A DNA stretch of 64,000 nt from Phycisphaerae bacterium. Lineage in GTDB: Bacteria > Planctomycetota > Phycisphaerae > UBA1845 > Fen-1342. A program made the translations under genes and the position numbers. Below the pieces are notes generated by a model. It saw only the letters and a program-made list of their open reading frames with translations, did not search any database and was not told where the DNA came from. Of this stretch, positions 49,954 to 59,557 are shown piece after piece. Position 1 is the stretch's first letter, and each line of letters begins with the position of its first letter. Where the stretch lies: contig JAUIEC010000002.1 of assembly GCA_030428945.1 (NCBI GenBank), positions 124,001-188,000 of the forward strand. Direction: 5' to 3'.

Positions 49954-50895
49954 ATGTGCAACAAGATACGGTGCGGCCAGGCTGCCGCCTGCGGACTGTT
50001 CATCGCTCTGGCCACTCCGTTTGCCGGCGCCGGACAGATCGTCGCCTGGGGCGAGAACACGGTCGGACAGGCCACGCCGCCCACCGGCAGTGACTTCGCC
50101 GGCATGAGCGCCGGATACTGGCACAGCCTCGCCGTTCGCAACGATGGCAGTCTCGCCGCGTGGGGGCGCGATCGCGAGGGCCAGCTCGACGTCCCGACCG
50201 GGTCCTTCTCCGCCGTCGCCGCCGGACAGTATCACAGCGTCGCGCTCGGCACCGATGGCAGCCTGACCGCCTGGGGTTGGGACGCGCTCGGACAGACCTC
50301 GGTACCCGCCGGAAACGACTTCACCGCGATCGTCGCCGGGGGCGCCCACTCGCTCGCGATGCGGGCCGACGGAACCGTCGCCGCCTGGGGACACAACGGC
50401 GACGGCCAGGTCGATGTGCCCGCCGGAGCCTTCTCGAACGTGGTCGCCGGAATGTACCACAACGTCGGCATCCGCCCGGACGGATCACTGACCGCCTGGG
50501 GCCTGAACGACTCCGGCCAGTGCGACGTTCCGGCCGGCAACGATTACGTCGCCGTCGCGGCCGGAATCTACCACTCGCTCGCCCTGCGATCCGACGGGAC
50601 GATCGTCGGATGGGGCAGCAACTCCGGCGGCCAGTTGAACATCCCGTCCGGCGGGGGCTTCGCCGCGATCGCCACCGGCTGGAACTACGGGCTGGCCCTG
50701 CGCGACGACGGGTCGCTGGCGGCCTGGGGCTGGAACGTCAGCGGCCAGACGAACGTTCCGGCCGGCCACGGATTCGTCGCAATCTCCGCGAACGACAGCT
50801 ACGGCCTCGCCCTGACGCCCGAACCGGCATCGCTGATGCTGCTCACGCTGGCCGGCCTCGCGGGACTCGGGGGCCGAAGAACCACGCCCGGATAA
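49954..50895 (+). CDS. PEP-CTERM protein with seven RCC1-type repeats (paralogue 3)
   Basis: A 313-residue exported protein. The signal peptide is AAACGLFIALATPFAGA; seven RCC1-like repeats follow, from IVAWGENTVGQATPPTG to LAAWGWNVSGQTNVPAG, and the tail TPEPASLMLLTLAGLAG with a final Arg-Arg is a PEP-CTERM signal. Several blades carry AWG where the other two copies have GWG, so it has diverged more. The frame extends back to 49720 inside the M23 gene; ATG 49954 is chosen because it opens the signal peptide and has GGGGAG about 14 bases upstream, slightly far. The M23 gene stands between it and the other two paralogues. Confidence 0.87.
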   Translation: MCNKIRCGQAAACGLFIALATPFAGAGQIVAWGENTVGQATPPTGSDFAGMSAGYWHSLAVRNDGSLAAWGRDREGQLDVPTGSFSAVAAGQYHSVALGTDGSLTAWGWDALGQTSVPAGNDFTAIVAGGAHSLAMRADGTVAAWGHNGDGQVDVPAGAFSNVVAGMYHNVGIRPDGSLTAWGLNDSGQCDVPAGNDYVAVAAGIYHSLALRSDGTIVGWGSNSGGQLNIPSGGGFAAIATGWNYGLALRDDGSLAAWGWNVSGQTNVPAGHGFVAISANDSYGLALTPEPASLMLLTLAGLAGLGGRRTTPG

Positions 50896-51046
50896 CACCT
50901 CCGCACCGCGACTGGATCCGAACCTGCCAGGTTGTGCCCGATCGCGCCCCTCTTTTCGGTACGATGTTCAGCGGTACGATTCGCGACGCCGCCGCCCGTG
51001 TCCGGTTCCCGGCGCGGCACGCCATCGATCGCAGAGAGGAGCGCGG

Positions 51047-51574
51047 ATGGTCGGACCGACGATCAGACCGACATTCGACCTGCTGATTCCACGCGAAGCC
51101 CCGGCGGTCATCGAGCAGTTGCGGACCCGCCTGGTCAACGGAACGTATCCCGTTCGCACGCAGAACCTCGGTGGCCACTTCATGGTCTGGCCGCTGGAAC
51201 GAGACGTGCATTTCTGGTCGCCGTGGCTGGACCTCGACGTCGGTTCGCATCCGGAGGGAACCCGCGTCTTCGGACGGTTCAGCCCCCGCCCGAGCATCTG
51301 GACCGGCTTCATGTGCGCGTACTTCGGACTGGTCACGGCCGGGACCTTCGCAGCCCTCTGGGGCGCCACACAGATCCTTCTCGAGCAGCCTCCGCTGGCG
51401 CTGTGGATCGCGCTCGGCTGCGGGCTGGTCATGGGGTTGATGATCTGGGCGTCCCGCATCGGTCAGCGCCTGGCACACGACCAGATGGCCCGGATGAAGG
51501 CGATGGTGTTCGAGGTTCTCGAGTTGTCCGACACCGCCTCCGAGCGGCCCGCGCTGGCCCCCCAACCCGAGTGA
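51047..51574 (+). CDS. Small membrane protein, unknown function
   Basis: A 175-residue protein with AGGAG before ATG 51047. Residues 1-75 are soluble (FDLLIPREAPAVIEQLRTRL, HFWSPWLDLDVGS). Two hydrophobic segments follow: MCAYFGLVTAGTFAALWGAT near 90 and LALWIALGCGLVMGLMIWA near 115. A short helical tail ends the protein. The FGRFSPRPSIWTGFM junction just before the first helix looks like a conserved family feature I have seen in unannotated proteins, but no function is known to me. It stands alone between the PEP-CTERM cluster and the hydrogenase operon. Confidence 0.7.
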   Translation: MVGPTIRPTFDLLIPREAPAVIEQLRTRLVNGTYPVRTQNLGGHFMVWPLERDVHFWSPWLDLDVGSHPEGTRVFGRFSPRPSIWTGFMCAYFGLVTAGTFAALWGATQILLEQPPLALWIALGCGLVMGLMIWASRIGQRLAHDQMARMKAMVFEVLELSDTASERPALAPQPE

Positions 51575-51643
51575 GCACGCCGCCGGCACGACCGCGACCC
51601 ACCGCTCCCGCAAGGTGAACGGACCCTTCGGGACGTCGGCATC

Positions 51644-51659
51644 TGGCATCTGTCTTGCT
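51644..51659 (+). promoter_or_regulatory. Candidate sigma-54 (RpoN) -24/-12 promoter of the hydrogenase operon
   Basis: TGGCAT-CTGTC-TTGCT keeps the invariant GG and GC with a 10-base spacing and differs from the consensus TGGCACG-N4-TTGCW at two positions. It lies in the 278-base gap upstream of the hydrogenase genes, would start transcription near 51670 and leaves a leader of about 180 bases. Sigma-54 control of hydrogenase and hyp operons is well known in proteobacteria; here it is inferred. A TAATAC immediately downstream (51663 region) lacks a matching -35 box. Confidence 0.5.
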
Positions 51660-51852
51660 GGGTAATACTACCAGAGTTGCGCGGGGGGCCGCGTACCGCT
51701 CTCCCCGCCTCGGTCGTGTTGGTGGAATGGCCGAAAAGGGGCTCCATGGTGCTTCACAGGACAAAGGGAACCCGCACCGCTGGGGGTTTTGACGCACCGG
51801 CAGTGCGAAATCCAGCACCGTTGCCCGCGTGGCCGCGTCGCGGGGACCTCGA

Positions 51853-53020
<1,168 letters not shown>

Positions 53021-53040
<20 letters not shown>

Positions 53041-53497
53041 CGACCTGATCGCGGCACACCCGTTCTTCGCGGGCATCGACGAGCGCTACCTGCAGTTGAT
53101 TTCGGGCTGCGGTTCCAACGTACGCTTCGACGCCGGGCAGTACCTGTGTCGCGAGGGCGAACAGGCGGACCGCTTCTTCGCGATCCGACATGGCAAGGTC
53201 GCGATCGAAGTGTACGCCCCCCAGCGGGGCGAGGTGACGCTGGTGACTCTCTCCGAGGGCGAAATCGTCGGCTGGTCCTGGCTGTTTCCGCCGTACCGCT
53301 GGCGACTCGACGCCCGGGCGATCGATGTGGTACGCGCCACCGCTTTCGACGGCGCGTGCATCCGCGGCAAGTGCGACCAGGATCCGGCCATGGGCTACAC
53401 GCTGATGCGCCGCCTGGCGCAAGTGGTGTCCGAACGACTCGAGGCGGCTCGTCTGCAGTTGCTGGACGTCTATGGGAACGCTGGGAACGATGGCTGA
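53021..53497 (+). CDS. Stand-alone cyclic-nucleotide-binding domain protein
   Basis: A 158-residue protein consisting of a Crp-type nucleotide-binding domain ([19 protein letters not shown], then [20 protein letters not shown] and [13 protein letters not shown]) with a short helical tail. There is no helix-turn-helix, so it is not a DNA-binding regulator of the usual kind. The Arg and Glu that contact cAMP in CRP are not clearly present in the phosphate-binding cassette. It lies between the beta and gamma hydrogenase subunits, overlapping the former by 20 bases and the latter by 8. It may therefore be a regulatory subunit of the enzyme (inference). Similar genes occur next to other group 3b hydrogenases. 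Confidence 0.85.
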
Positions 53498-54320
53498 AAC
53501 AATGACCCTGCTGCCGCGGGCCTTCCGCGTGCGGCACAGACGGCGCGAACTCAACGATACCTACACACTGACCCTCGAACCGGGCGAGGGACCACCCCTC
53601 GGATTTGCGGCCGGGCAGTACAACATGATCTATGTCCCGGGCGTCGGCGAAGTCCCGATCTCGATCAGCGGAAGCCCGCTCGAACCGCGGCCGCTGACAC
53701 ACACGATCCGCGCGGTCGGTCCGGTCTCACGGGCGATCTGTGACCTGCGGAAGGGACAGGATGTCGGCATCCGCGGACCCTACGGCACCGGCTGGCCGAT
53801 GGAACAGGTGCTCGGCCGGGACCTGCTGCTGATCGGCGGCGGGCTCGGACTGGCGCCGCTGCGCCCGGCCATCCTGCAGGTCATGGCACAGCGGGCCCAC
53901 TACGGCCGGGTGACGCTGCTGATCGGCGCCCGCACGCCGCGGGACCTGCTGTATTCGCGCGAGATTCGCCGCTGGCGGTCGCGTTTCGATTTCGACGTGC
54001 AGGTCACGGTCGATACGGCCACGGCCGACTGGCACGGACACGTCGGGGTGGTCACCTCGCTGATCCCGCTGGCGCGGTTCGAGCCGGACGAGACCGCCGC
54101 GCTGGTCTGTGGCCCGGAGATCATGATGCGCTACTGCGCGGCCGAACTGCTGCGGGCCCGCGTTGCCGGCGAGGACATCTATGTTTCGCTGGAACGGAAC
54201 ATGAAGTGCGCCCTCGGAACGTGCGGGCACTGCCAGTTCGGGCCGCACTTCGTGTGCCGCGACGGGCCGGTCTTCCGCTATGAACGAATCGCGCCGTTCC
54301 TCAAGATTCGAGAGGTGTGA
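53490..54320 (+). CDS. hydG: Group 3b hydrogenase, FAD/NAD(P)-binding gamma subunit (HydG-like)
   Basis: The NAD(P)H-reacting flavoprotein subunit, 276 residues, of the ferredoxin-NADP reductase type. FAD-binding residues lie in [20 protein letters not shown] and in RGPYGTGWP. The NAD(P) site shows [17 protein letters not shown] and [31 protein letters not shown] is the usual C-terminal signature, and a [2Fe-2S] motif follows: [17 protein letters not shown]. The start at 53490 overlaps the preceding stop by 8 bases; an alternative ATG exists at 53502, and neither has a strong ribosome site. The delta subunit begins one base after its stop. Confidence 0.9.
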   Translation: MAETMTLLPRAFRVRHRRRELNDTYTLTLEPGEGPPLGFAAGQYNMIYVPGVGEVPISISGSPLEPRPLTHTIRAVGPVSRAICDLRKGQDVGIRGPYGTGWPMEQVLGRDLLLIGGGLGLAPLRPAILQVMAQRAHYGRVTLLIGARTPRDLLYSREIRRWRSRFDFDVQVTVDTATADWHGHVGVVTSLIPLARFEPDETAALVCGPEIMMRYCAAELLRARVAGEDIYVSLERNMKCALGTCGHCQFGPHFVCRDGPVFRYERIAPFLKIREV

Positions 54321-54321
54321 G

Positions 54322-55095
54322 GTGGCACGCAAGGTCAAGCTCGGTGTCTTCAAGTTCGCTTCATGCGATGGATGCCAGTTGAGCCTGCTGGACTGCGAGG
54401 ACGAACTGCTCGCCTTCAGCGCGGCCGTGGACATCGCCTACTTTCCCGAGGCCTCCCGGGTCATGCGGAAGGGACCCTACGATCTGGCACTGGTCGAGGG
54501 GTCGATCACCACGCCCGCGGACCGGCAGCGGATCCAGGAGATCCGGGCCGAGTCGCAGATGCTCGTCACGATCGGCGCCTGCGCGACCGCCGGTGGGATC
54601 CAGGCGCTCCGCAACTTCCGGGATGTCAGCGAATTCGTCTCGGTCGTCTACGCCAACCCCGAGTACATCGACACGCTCAGCCAGTCGACCGCGATCTCCG
54701 AGCACGTCCGCGTGGACTACGAACTGCGCGGCTGTCCGGTCAACAAGTACCAGTTGCTCGACGTCATCACCGCGATCCTGCACAAGCGCCGCCCGAACGT
54801 CGCCCCCCACAGCGTCTGCATCGAGTGCAAGCGGCGCGGGACCGTCTGCGTGATGGTCGCGCAGGGCCTTCCGTGCCTCGGACCGGTCACCCATGCCGGC
54901 TGCGGGGCACTCTGCCCGGCCTACGCGCGCGGATGCTTCGGCTGCTACGGCCCGATGGAAACACCCAATCCCCGGGCGCTCTCGCGGCGGCTCGTCCAGC
55001 TCGGTGCCAGCGAGACCGACCTCGTGCGGCTCTACCGCAACTTCAACGCGAACGCGGAACCGTTCCGCGTGGAAAGCACATCCCATGAGCGCTAA
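54322..55095 (+). CDS. hydD: Group 3b [NiFe] hydrogenase small (delta) subunit
   Basis: The small subunit, 257 residues, carries the Fe-S relay to the Ni-Fe site. The proximal cluster motif is [15 protein letters not shown], with further ligands in [14 protein letters not shown] and [15 protein letters not shown]. Two more clusters are bound by the C-terminal Cys sets: [10 protein letters not shown] and [18 protein letters not shown]. There is no twin-arginine signal, so the enzyme is cytoplasmic. A GTG start at 54322, one base after the previous stop and preceded by GAGG, places the first cluster at the usual distance; the frame opening at 54280 lies within the previous gene. Confidence 0.92.
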   Translation: MARKVKLGVFKFASCDGCQLSLLDCEDELLAFSAAVDIAYFPEASRVMRKGPYDLALVEGSITTPADRQRIQEIRAESQMLVTIGACATAGGIQALRNFRDVSEFVSVVYANPEYIDTLSQSTAISEHVRVDYELRGCPVNKYQLLDVITAILHKRRPNVAPHSVCIECKRRGTVCVMVAQGLPCLGPVTHAGCGALCPAYARGCFGCYGPMETPNPRALSRRLVQLGASETDLVRLYRNFNANAEPFRVESTSHER

Positions 55096-56383
55096 GTCAC
55101 GGACGATCAAGGTCGACTACCTCGCCCGCGTGGAAGGCGAGGGATCATTGTACGTCAAGGTTCAGAAGGGCCGCGTCGTCGACGCCAAACTCAAGATCTT
55201 CGAACCGCCGCGCTTCTTCGAAGCGTTCCTCCGCGGCCGCTCGTTCGCCGAGGCGCCGGACATCACCGCCCGGATCTGCGGCATCTGCCCGGTCGCCTAC
55301 CAGATGAGCGCCGTGCATGCCATCGAGGGCGCCTTCGGGGTCCGGGTCGACGGCCCGCTCCGCGAACTCCGCCGCCTGCTGTACTGCGGAGAGTGGATCG
55401 AAAGTCACGTGCTGCACATCTACATGCTGCACGCCCCCGACTTCCTCGGATACCCGGACGCGATTCACCTCGCCAAGGATCACCCCGAAATCGTGCAGCG
55501 CGGCCTGGAACTGAAGAAGACCGGTAACGAAATCGTCTCCCTGCTCGGCGGCCGGGAGATCCACCCGATCAACGTCCGCGTCGGCGGCTTCTACCGCGTC
55601 CCGACCAGGCGCGAACTGGCGCCGCTTCGCGAGAGACTCGCGCGGGCCCGCGACCTGGCCGAGGAAACCGTCCGACTGGCGGCCGGCCTGACCTATCCCG
55701 ACTTCGAGCAGGACTACGACTTCGTCGCCCTGCGACACCCCGACGAGTACCCGTTCAACGAAGGCCGGGTCGTTTCCAGCAGCGGACTCGATCTGCCCGT
55801 GCCGGAGTACGAACAGCACTTCACCGAAGTACACGTCGAACACTCGAACGCCCTGCATTCCGTCATGGGCGACGGCCGCTCGTACTTCGTCGGCCCGATG
55901 GCACGCTACAACCTGAACGCCGATCGGCTCTCGCCCCGCGCCCGCGAGTCCGCCCGGTCCGCCGGGCTCGAGCGCGTCTGCCGCAACCCGTTCCGCAGCA
56001 TCCTGGTGCGGGCGGTCGAGACCGTCTACGCCTGCGACGAGGCGATGCGAATCATCGACGACTATCAGCCACCCGATGCGCCGGCCGTTCCGATCGAACC
56101 CCGAGCCGGCGTGGGACACGGCTGCACCGAGGCGCCGCGCGGGATCCTCTACCACCGCTACCAACTGGCCGACGACGGGACGATCCGCGAAGCGAAGATC
56201 GTGCCGCCAACCTCTCAGAACCAGAAACGGATCGAGCAGGACCTGCACCACTTCGTCCAGGAGAACGTTGACCTGTCGAAGAAGGACCTGACCTGGAAGT
56301 GCGAACAGGCGATTCGAAACTACGACCCGTGCATCTCCTGCGCCACGCACTTCCTCAAGCTGGAGGTCGATCGATCGTGCTGA
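55085..56383 (+). CDS. hydA: Group 3b [NiFe] hydrogenase large (alpha) subunit
   Basis: Catalytic subunit, 432 residues. The Ni-binding motif L1 is [11 protein letters not shown] (Cys65 and Cys68), the form found in group 3b enzymes, which lacks the His of the common RxCGxCxxxH. L2 is [15 protein letters not shown] (Cys416 and Cys419), near the C-terminus; cleavage after the His by the downstream protease would remove a short tail. [11 protein letters not shown] and [12 protein letters not shown] are also family-typical. ATG 55085 overlaps the small subunit by 11 bases. The group assignment, and hence reversible NAD(P)H-dependent H2 production or use, follows from L1 plus the four-subunit operon. 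Confidence 0.94.
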   Translation: MSAKSRTIKVDYLARVEGEGSLYVKVQKGRVVDAKLKIFEPPRFFEAFLRGRSFAEAPDITARICGICPVAYQMSAVHAIEGAFGVRVDGPLRELRRLLYCGEWIESHVLHIYMLHAPDFLGYPDAIHLAKDHPEIVQRGLELKKTGNEIVSLLGGREIHPINVRVGGFYRVPTRRELAPLRERLARARDLAEETVRLAAGLTYPDFEQDYDFVALRHPDEYPFNEGRVVSSSGLDLPVPEYEQHFTEVHVEHSNALHSVMGDGRSYFVGPMARYNLNADRLSPRARESARSAGLERVCRNPFRSILVRAVETVYACDEAMRIIDDYQPPDAPAVPIEPRAGVGHGCTEAPRGILYHRYQLADDGTIREAKIVPPTSQNQKRIEQDLHHFVQENVDLSKKDLTWKCEQAIRNYDPCISCATHFLKLEVDRSC

Positions 56384-56823
56384 TCCTCGGTGTCGGCAAT
56401 GTTTTTCGCGGTGACGACGCGGCCGGCATTCTCGCCGCCCGCAGACTCGCCCAGCGTCTGCCACAGGCCCGTGTCCGGGAGTGCGACGGCGACCTGACCG
56501 CCGCGCTCGATGCCTGGAACGGCGAGGACTGCGTGTATGTCGTCGATGCGGTTGCCTCCGGTGCAACCGTCGGAACGATTCATCGCTTCGCGGCCCACGC
56601 CGATCCGCTGCCCGCCTGCGTCTTCCGCGGCTCGACCCACGCGTTCGGGATCGCCGACGCGGTCGAGATGGCCCGCGCGCTCGGCCAGCTCCCGCAACAG
56701 GTCATCGTCTACGGGATCGAGGCATCCGGTTTCGAGCAGGGACAGCCCCTCTCGCCGGCCGTCGCGGTGGTGGTGGACGAAGTCGTCGATCGAATCGTCA
56801 AGGAGGTTGCCAGCGATGCATGA
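56377..56823 (+). CDS. Hydrogenase maturation endopeptidase
   Basis: A 148-residue HycI/HyaD-type protease that trims the C-terminus of the large subunit after nickel insertion. The N-terminal [17 protein letters not shown] holds the metal-binding acidic residue, and [14 protein letters not shown] follows. The third conserved site, [17 protein letters not shown], contains the conserved His. [20 protein letters not shown] is the usual C-terminal block. The GTG at 56377 is set by TGGAGG and overlaps the large subunit stop by 7 bases; the longer frame to 56299 is inside that gene. Its position directly after its substrate is typical. Confidence 0.88.
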   Translation: MLILGVGNVFRGDDAAGILAARRLAQRLPQARVRECDGDLTAALDAWNGEDCVYVVDAVASGATVGTIHRFAAHADPLPACVFRGSTHAFGIADAVEMARALGQLPQQVIVYGIEASGFEQGQPLSPAVAVVVDEVVDRIVKEVASDA

Positions 56824-57082
56824 AATGTCACTGATGTCGGACCTGATGTCGAAGATCGAAAAGGTCGCCCGGACCCACGGCGGCGGCCGGGTCGTGCGGC
56901 TGCAGGTCACGCTCGGTGCGCTCTCGCACTTCTCCGCCGAACACTTCTCTGAACACTTCACCCAGGCATCGGCCGGCACGCTGGCGGACGGGGCCGAACT
57001 CGACATCACGCTCAGCGACGACATCCACGACCCGCATGCCCAGGACGTCCTGCTGCGGAGCGTCGAGGTGGCCGATCGGTGA
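56816..57082 (+). CDS. hypA: Short HypA-like nickel-insertion protein lacking its zinc domain
   Basis: An 88-residue HypA homologue. The nickel-binding N-terminus [11 protein letters not shown] (Met-His) is intact, as is the N-terminal alpha/beta domain (VVRLQVTLGALSHFSAEHF). A normal HypA runs to about 113 residues and carries a zinc ribbon with two CxxC pairs; here there is not a single Cys, and the protein ends after DIHDPHAQDVLLRSVEV. The gene is not a fragment, since the HypF gene overlaps its stop by 4 bases. AAGGAGG precedes ATG 56816. It may be a shortened form that works with this hydrogenase (inference). Confidence 0.8.
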   Translation: MHEMSLMSDLMSKIEKVARTHGGGRVVRLQVTLGALSHFSAEHFSEHFTQASAGTLADGAELDITLSDDIHDPHAQDVLLRSVEVADR

Positions 57083-59304
57083 TCGCCGGCAGCGCCACGA
57101 TCGGACGACTGCGGCTGGATGTCCGCGGTGTCGTGCAGGGCGTCGGCTTTCGGCCGTTCGTGTACCGCCTCGCATCCGAACTGCAACTCGGCGGCTGGGT
57201 GCGAAACTCACCGGCCGGCGTCGTGATCGAGGTCGAAGGCCCCGCTGCCGCGCTCGAGCACTTTCGCCGGCGCCTGGCCGCGGAGCGTCCGCCGCTGGCG
57301 GCGCTGCACGGCGTCGACTGCGCGCGGCGTGCTCCGGCCGGCGAGCGTGCATTCAGCATCCGTGCCAGCCGCCGCGACGGTCGTCCCCGCGCCCTGGTTC
57401 TGCCGGACCTGGCCCCCTGCGCGGACTGCCTGCGCGACCTGCGCGACCCGCACGATCGACACTTCCGCTACCCGTTCACGAACTGTACCAACTGCGGACC
57501 TCGCTTCAGCATTGTCACGGGACTGCCATACGACCGGGCCCGCACCACCATGCGGAACTTCCCGATGTGCCCCGCCTGTCGCGCGGAGTACGAGAATCCG
57601 CTCGACCGGCGGTTCCACGCGCAGCCGACCGCCTGCCCGGTGTGCGGCCCGCGGTTGCAGCTCACCACCACAACCGGCCGGACGCTGCGGACCGGGGACC
57701 CGGCACTGCTCGATGCGGCCGAAGCGCTGCGCCGTGGTCGGATCGTCGCCATCAAGGGACTCGGCGGCTTTCACCTGGCCGTCGATGCCCGCAACCAGCA
57801 GGCCGTTCGCGAGCTGCGCGCCCGCAAGCGACGCCCCGCCAAGCCGCTGGCCGTGATGACCGCCAGCCTGGCCGGGGCCCGGATCCTCTGCCAACTGTCT
57901 CCCCTGGAAGAGCAACTGCTCGCCTCGCCGGCTGCACCGATCGTGCTGGCCGGGCGCCGCCCGGGAGACCTGGCCGCCGGCGTTGCGCCGCGCAACGCGT
58001 GTCTCGGCGTCATGCTGCCGAGTACGCCGCTGCACCACCTGCTGCTGGCCGAACTCGGCTTCCCGATCGTGGCCACCAGCGGCAACCTGTCGGACGAGCC
58101 GATCTGCACCGACAACGCCGAGGCCCTCGCGCGACTCGGAACCATCGCCGACCTGCTGCTGATCCATGATCGACCGATCGCGCGCCGCATCGACGATTCC
58201 GTCGTTCGCGTGATCGCCGGGCAGCCGATGATGATCCGCCGGGCACGCGGGTACGCACCGCTTCCGATCGACGCGGCCGATGACGGCGGGGACACGCTCG
58301 CGGTCGGCGGGCAGTTCAAGAACACGACGGCGGTCGCCCGTGGCGGACGCGTGTTCTTCAGCCAGCACCTCGGCGATCTCGATGCGCCCCGCGCTTTCGA
58401 CGCGTTCGAGGACAGCATCGCGACCCACCGTGACCTGTTCGACGCGCGCGTCGCGAAGATTGCCTGCGACCTGCATCCCGACTACCGCTCGACACGCTAT
58501 GCCGAGTCGCACGGTGCGGCCCTGGTTCGTGTTCAGCATCACTACGCGCACGTGCTGTCCTGCATGAGCGAGAACGCCCTGCGCGGACCCGCCCTCGGCG
58601 TGGCCTGGGACGGAACCGGCTACGGCCTCGACGGGACCATCTGGGGTGGCGAGTTCCTGCGCATCCGGCCGGACGGCTTCAGCCGAATCGCCCACCTGCG
58701 GACGTTCCGCCTGCCCGGCGGTGAACGGGCCGTGCGCGAGCCGCGCCGCAGCGCCCTCGGCGTTCTGTTCGAACTGTTCGGCCGCGACCTGCCGGTCGAT
58801 CCCGGGTTCGCGCCGCCCGAGCGCGACCTGCTGCTGGCCATGCTCGCCCGGGGCGTGCAGGCGCCCGTCACGTCGAGTGCCGGCCGACTGTTCGACGCTG
58901 TGGCCGCGCTGCTCGGCCTTTGCCGGGTGGCGCGTTTCGAGGGCCAGGCGGCCATCGAACTGGAGTCGGTCGTCGAGCCGTGCGAGGAGGCCTACGCCGG
59001 CGCCGCCTGCGACTGGGAGGCGCTCGTGCGCGCGATTCTCGACGACATCCGGCACGGCGTGGATGTCGGCCGCATCTCGGCCCGCTTCCACAACAGCCTC
59101 GCGGAGGTCATCGTGCATGCTGCCCGCGCGGCGGGGGAGGAGCGGGTCGTGCTGACCGGCGGGTGTTTCCAGAACCGGTACCTTTCCGAACGCGCCATTC
59201 GCCGGTTGCGGGAGAGCGGCTTCCGTCCGTACTGGCACAGGCAAGTGCCGCCCAACGACGGGGGCCTCGCGCTCGGCCAACTCGTCGCGGCGGCCAGGGA
59301 GTAG
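57079..59304 (+). CDS. hypF: Carbamoyltransferase HypF
   Basis: HypF uses carbamoyl phosphate and ATP to supply the CN groups of the Ni-Fe site, via HypE. The 741 residues hold all four modules. The acylphosphatase-like domain has VRGVVQGVGFRPFVYR. The zinc-finger pairs are CADCLRDL, CTNCGPRFSIV, CPACRAEYENP and CPVCGPRLQ. The YrdC-like domain has IKGLGGFHLAVDA and RRPAKPLAVM. The C-terminal carbamoyltransferase domain shows LKNTxxx-like GGQFKNTTAVA, HHYAHVLSCMSE and LTGGCFQNRYLSE. A GTG start at 57079 overlaps hypA by 4 bases. Confidence 0.94.
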   Translation: MIAGSATIGRLRLDVRGVVQGVGFRPFVYRLASELQLGGWVRNSPAGVVIEVEGPAAALEHFRRRLAAERPPLAALHGVDCARRAPAGERAFSIRASRRDGRPRALVLPDLAPCADCLRDLRDPHDRHFRYPFTNCTNCGPRFSIVTGLPYDRARTTMRNFPMCPACRAEYENPLDRRFHAQPTACPVCGPRLQLTTTTGRTLRTGDPALLDAAEALRRGRIVAIKGLGGFHLAVDARNQQAVRELRARKRRPAKPLAVMTASLAGARILCQLSPLEEQLLASPAAPIVLAGRRPGDLAAGVAPRNACLGVMLPSTPLHHLLLAELGFPIVATSGNLSDEPICTDNAEALARLGTIADLLLIHDRPIARRIDDSVVRVIAGQPMMIRRARGYAPLPIDAADDGGDTLAVGGQFKNTTAVARGGRVFFSQHLGDLDAPRAFDAFEDSIATHRDLFDARVAKIACDLHPDYRSTRYAESHGAALVRVQHHYAHVLSCMSENALRGPALGVAWDGTGYGLDGTIWGGEFLRIRPDGFSRIAHLRTFRLPGGERAVREPRRSALGVLFELFGRDLPVDPGFAPPERDLLLAMLARGVQAPVTSSAGRLFDAVAALLGLCRVARFEGQAAIELESVVEPCEEAYAGAACDWEALVRAILDDIRHGVDVGRISARFHNSLAEVIVHAARAAGEERVVLTGGCFQNRYLSERAIRRLRESGFRPYWHRQVPPNDGGLALGQLVAAARE

Positions 59305-59308
59305 CCCG

Positions 59309-59557
59309 ATGTGTCTCGCCATCCCCGGGCGGATTGCCAGCGTGATCGAGGGTCCGGCCCTCGAGCGCTGCGGCACGGTCAGTTTCGGCGGCATCGTCAA
59401 GGACGTGAACCTGGCGCTGGTGCCCGAGGCCGGCGTCGGGGACTACGTTCTCGTCCATGTCGGGTTCGCCCTCAGCAAGGTTGACGACCGGGAGGCCGAT
59501 CGCGTGTTCGAGTACCTGCGGCAGATCGGCGACCTCGAAGAACTGGGGCAGCCATGA
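59309..59557 (+). CDS. hypC: Hydrogenase maturation chaperone HypC
   Basis: An 82-residue chaperone that holds the iron complex with HypD and delivers it to the large subunit. The N-terminal MCLAIPGRI with the essential Cys2 is intact, followed by [20 protein letters not shown] and [17 protein letters not shown], all typical of HypC. ATG 59309 lies 4 bases after hypF and the stop overlaps hypD by 4 bases. Confidence 0.95.
   Translation: MCLAIPGRIASVIEGPALERCGTVSFGGIVKDVNLALVPEAGVGDYVLVHVGFALSKVDDREADRVFEYLRQIGDLEELGQP

Noticed and set aside
45595-50895. RCC1 repeats as a eukaryotic gene or contamination
   Set aside because: Ribosome sites, signal peptides, PEP-CTERM tails and tight spacing to bacterial genes show that they are native bacterial genes.
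51663-51668. TAATAC as a sigma-70 -10 box for the hydrogenase operon
   Set aside because: No acceptable -35 hexamer lies 16-18 bases upstream, whereas the overlapping sigma-54 pattern keeps its invariant bases and spacing.
57208-59400. 730-residue open frame on the minus strand opposite hypF
   Set aside because: It is antisense to a clear HypF and arises from high GC content; the protein shows no family motifs and is rich in Arg, Gly and Ala.
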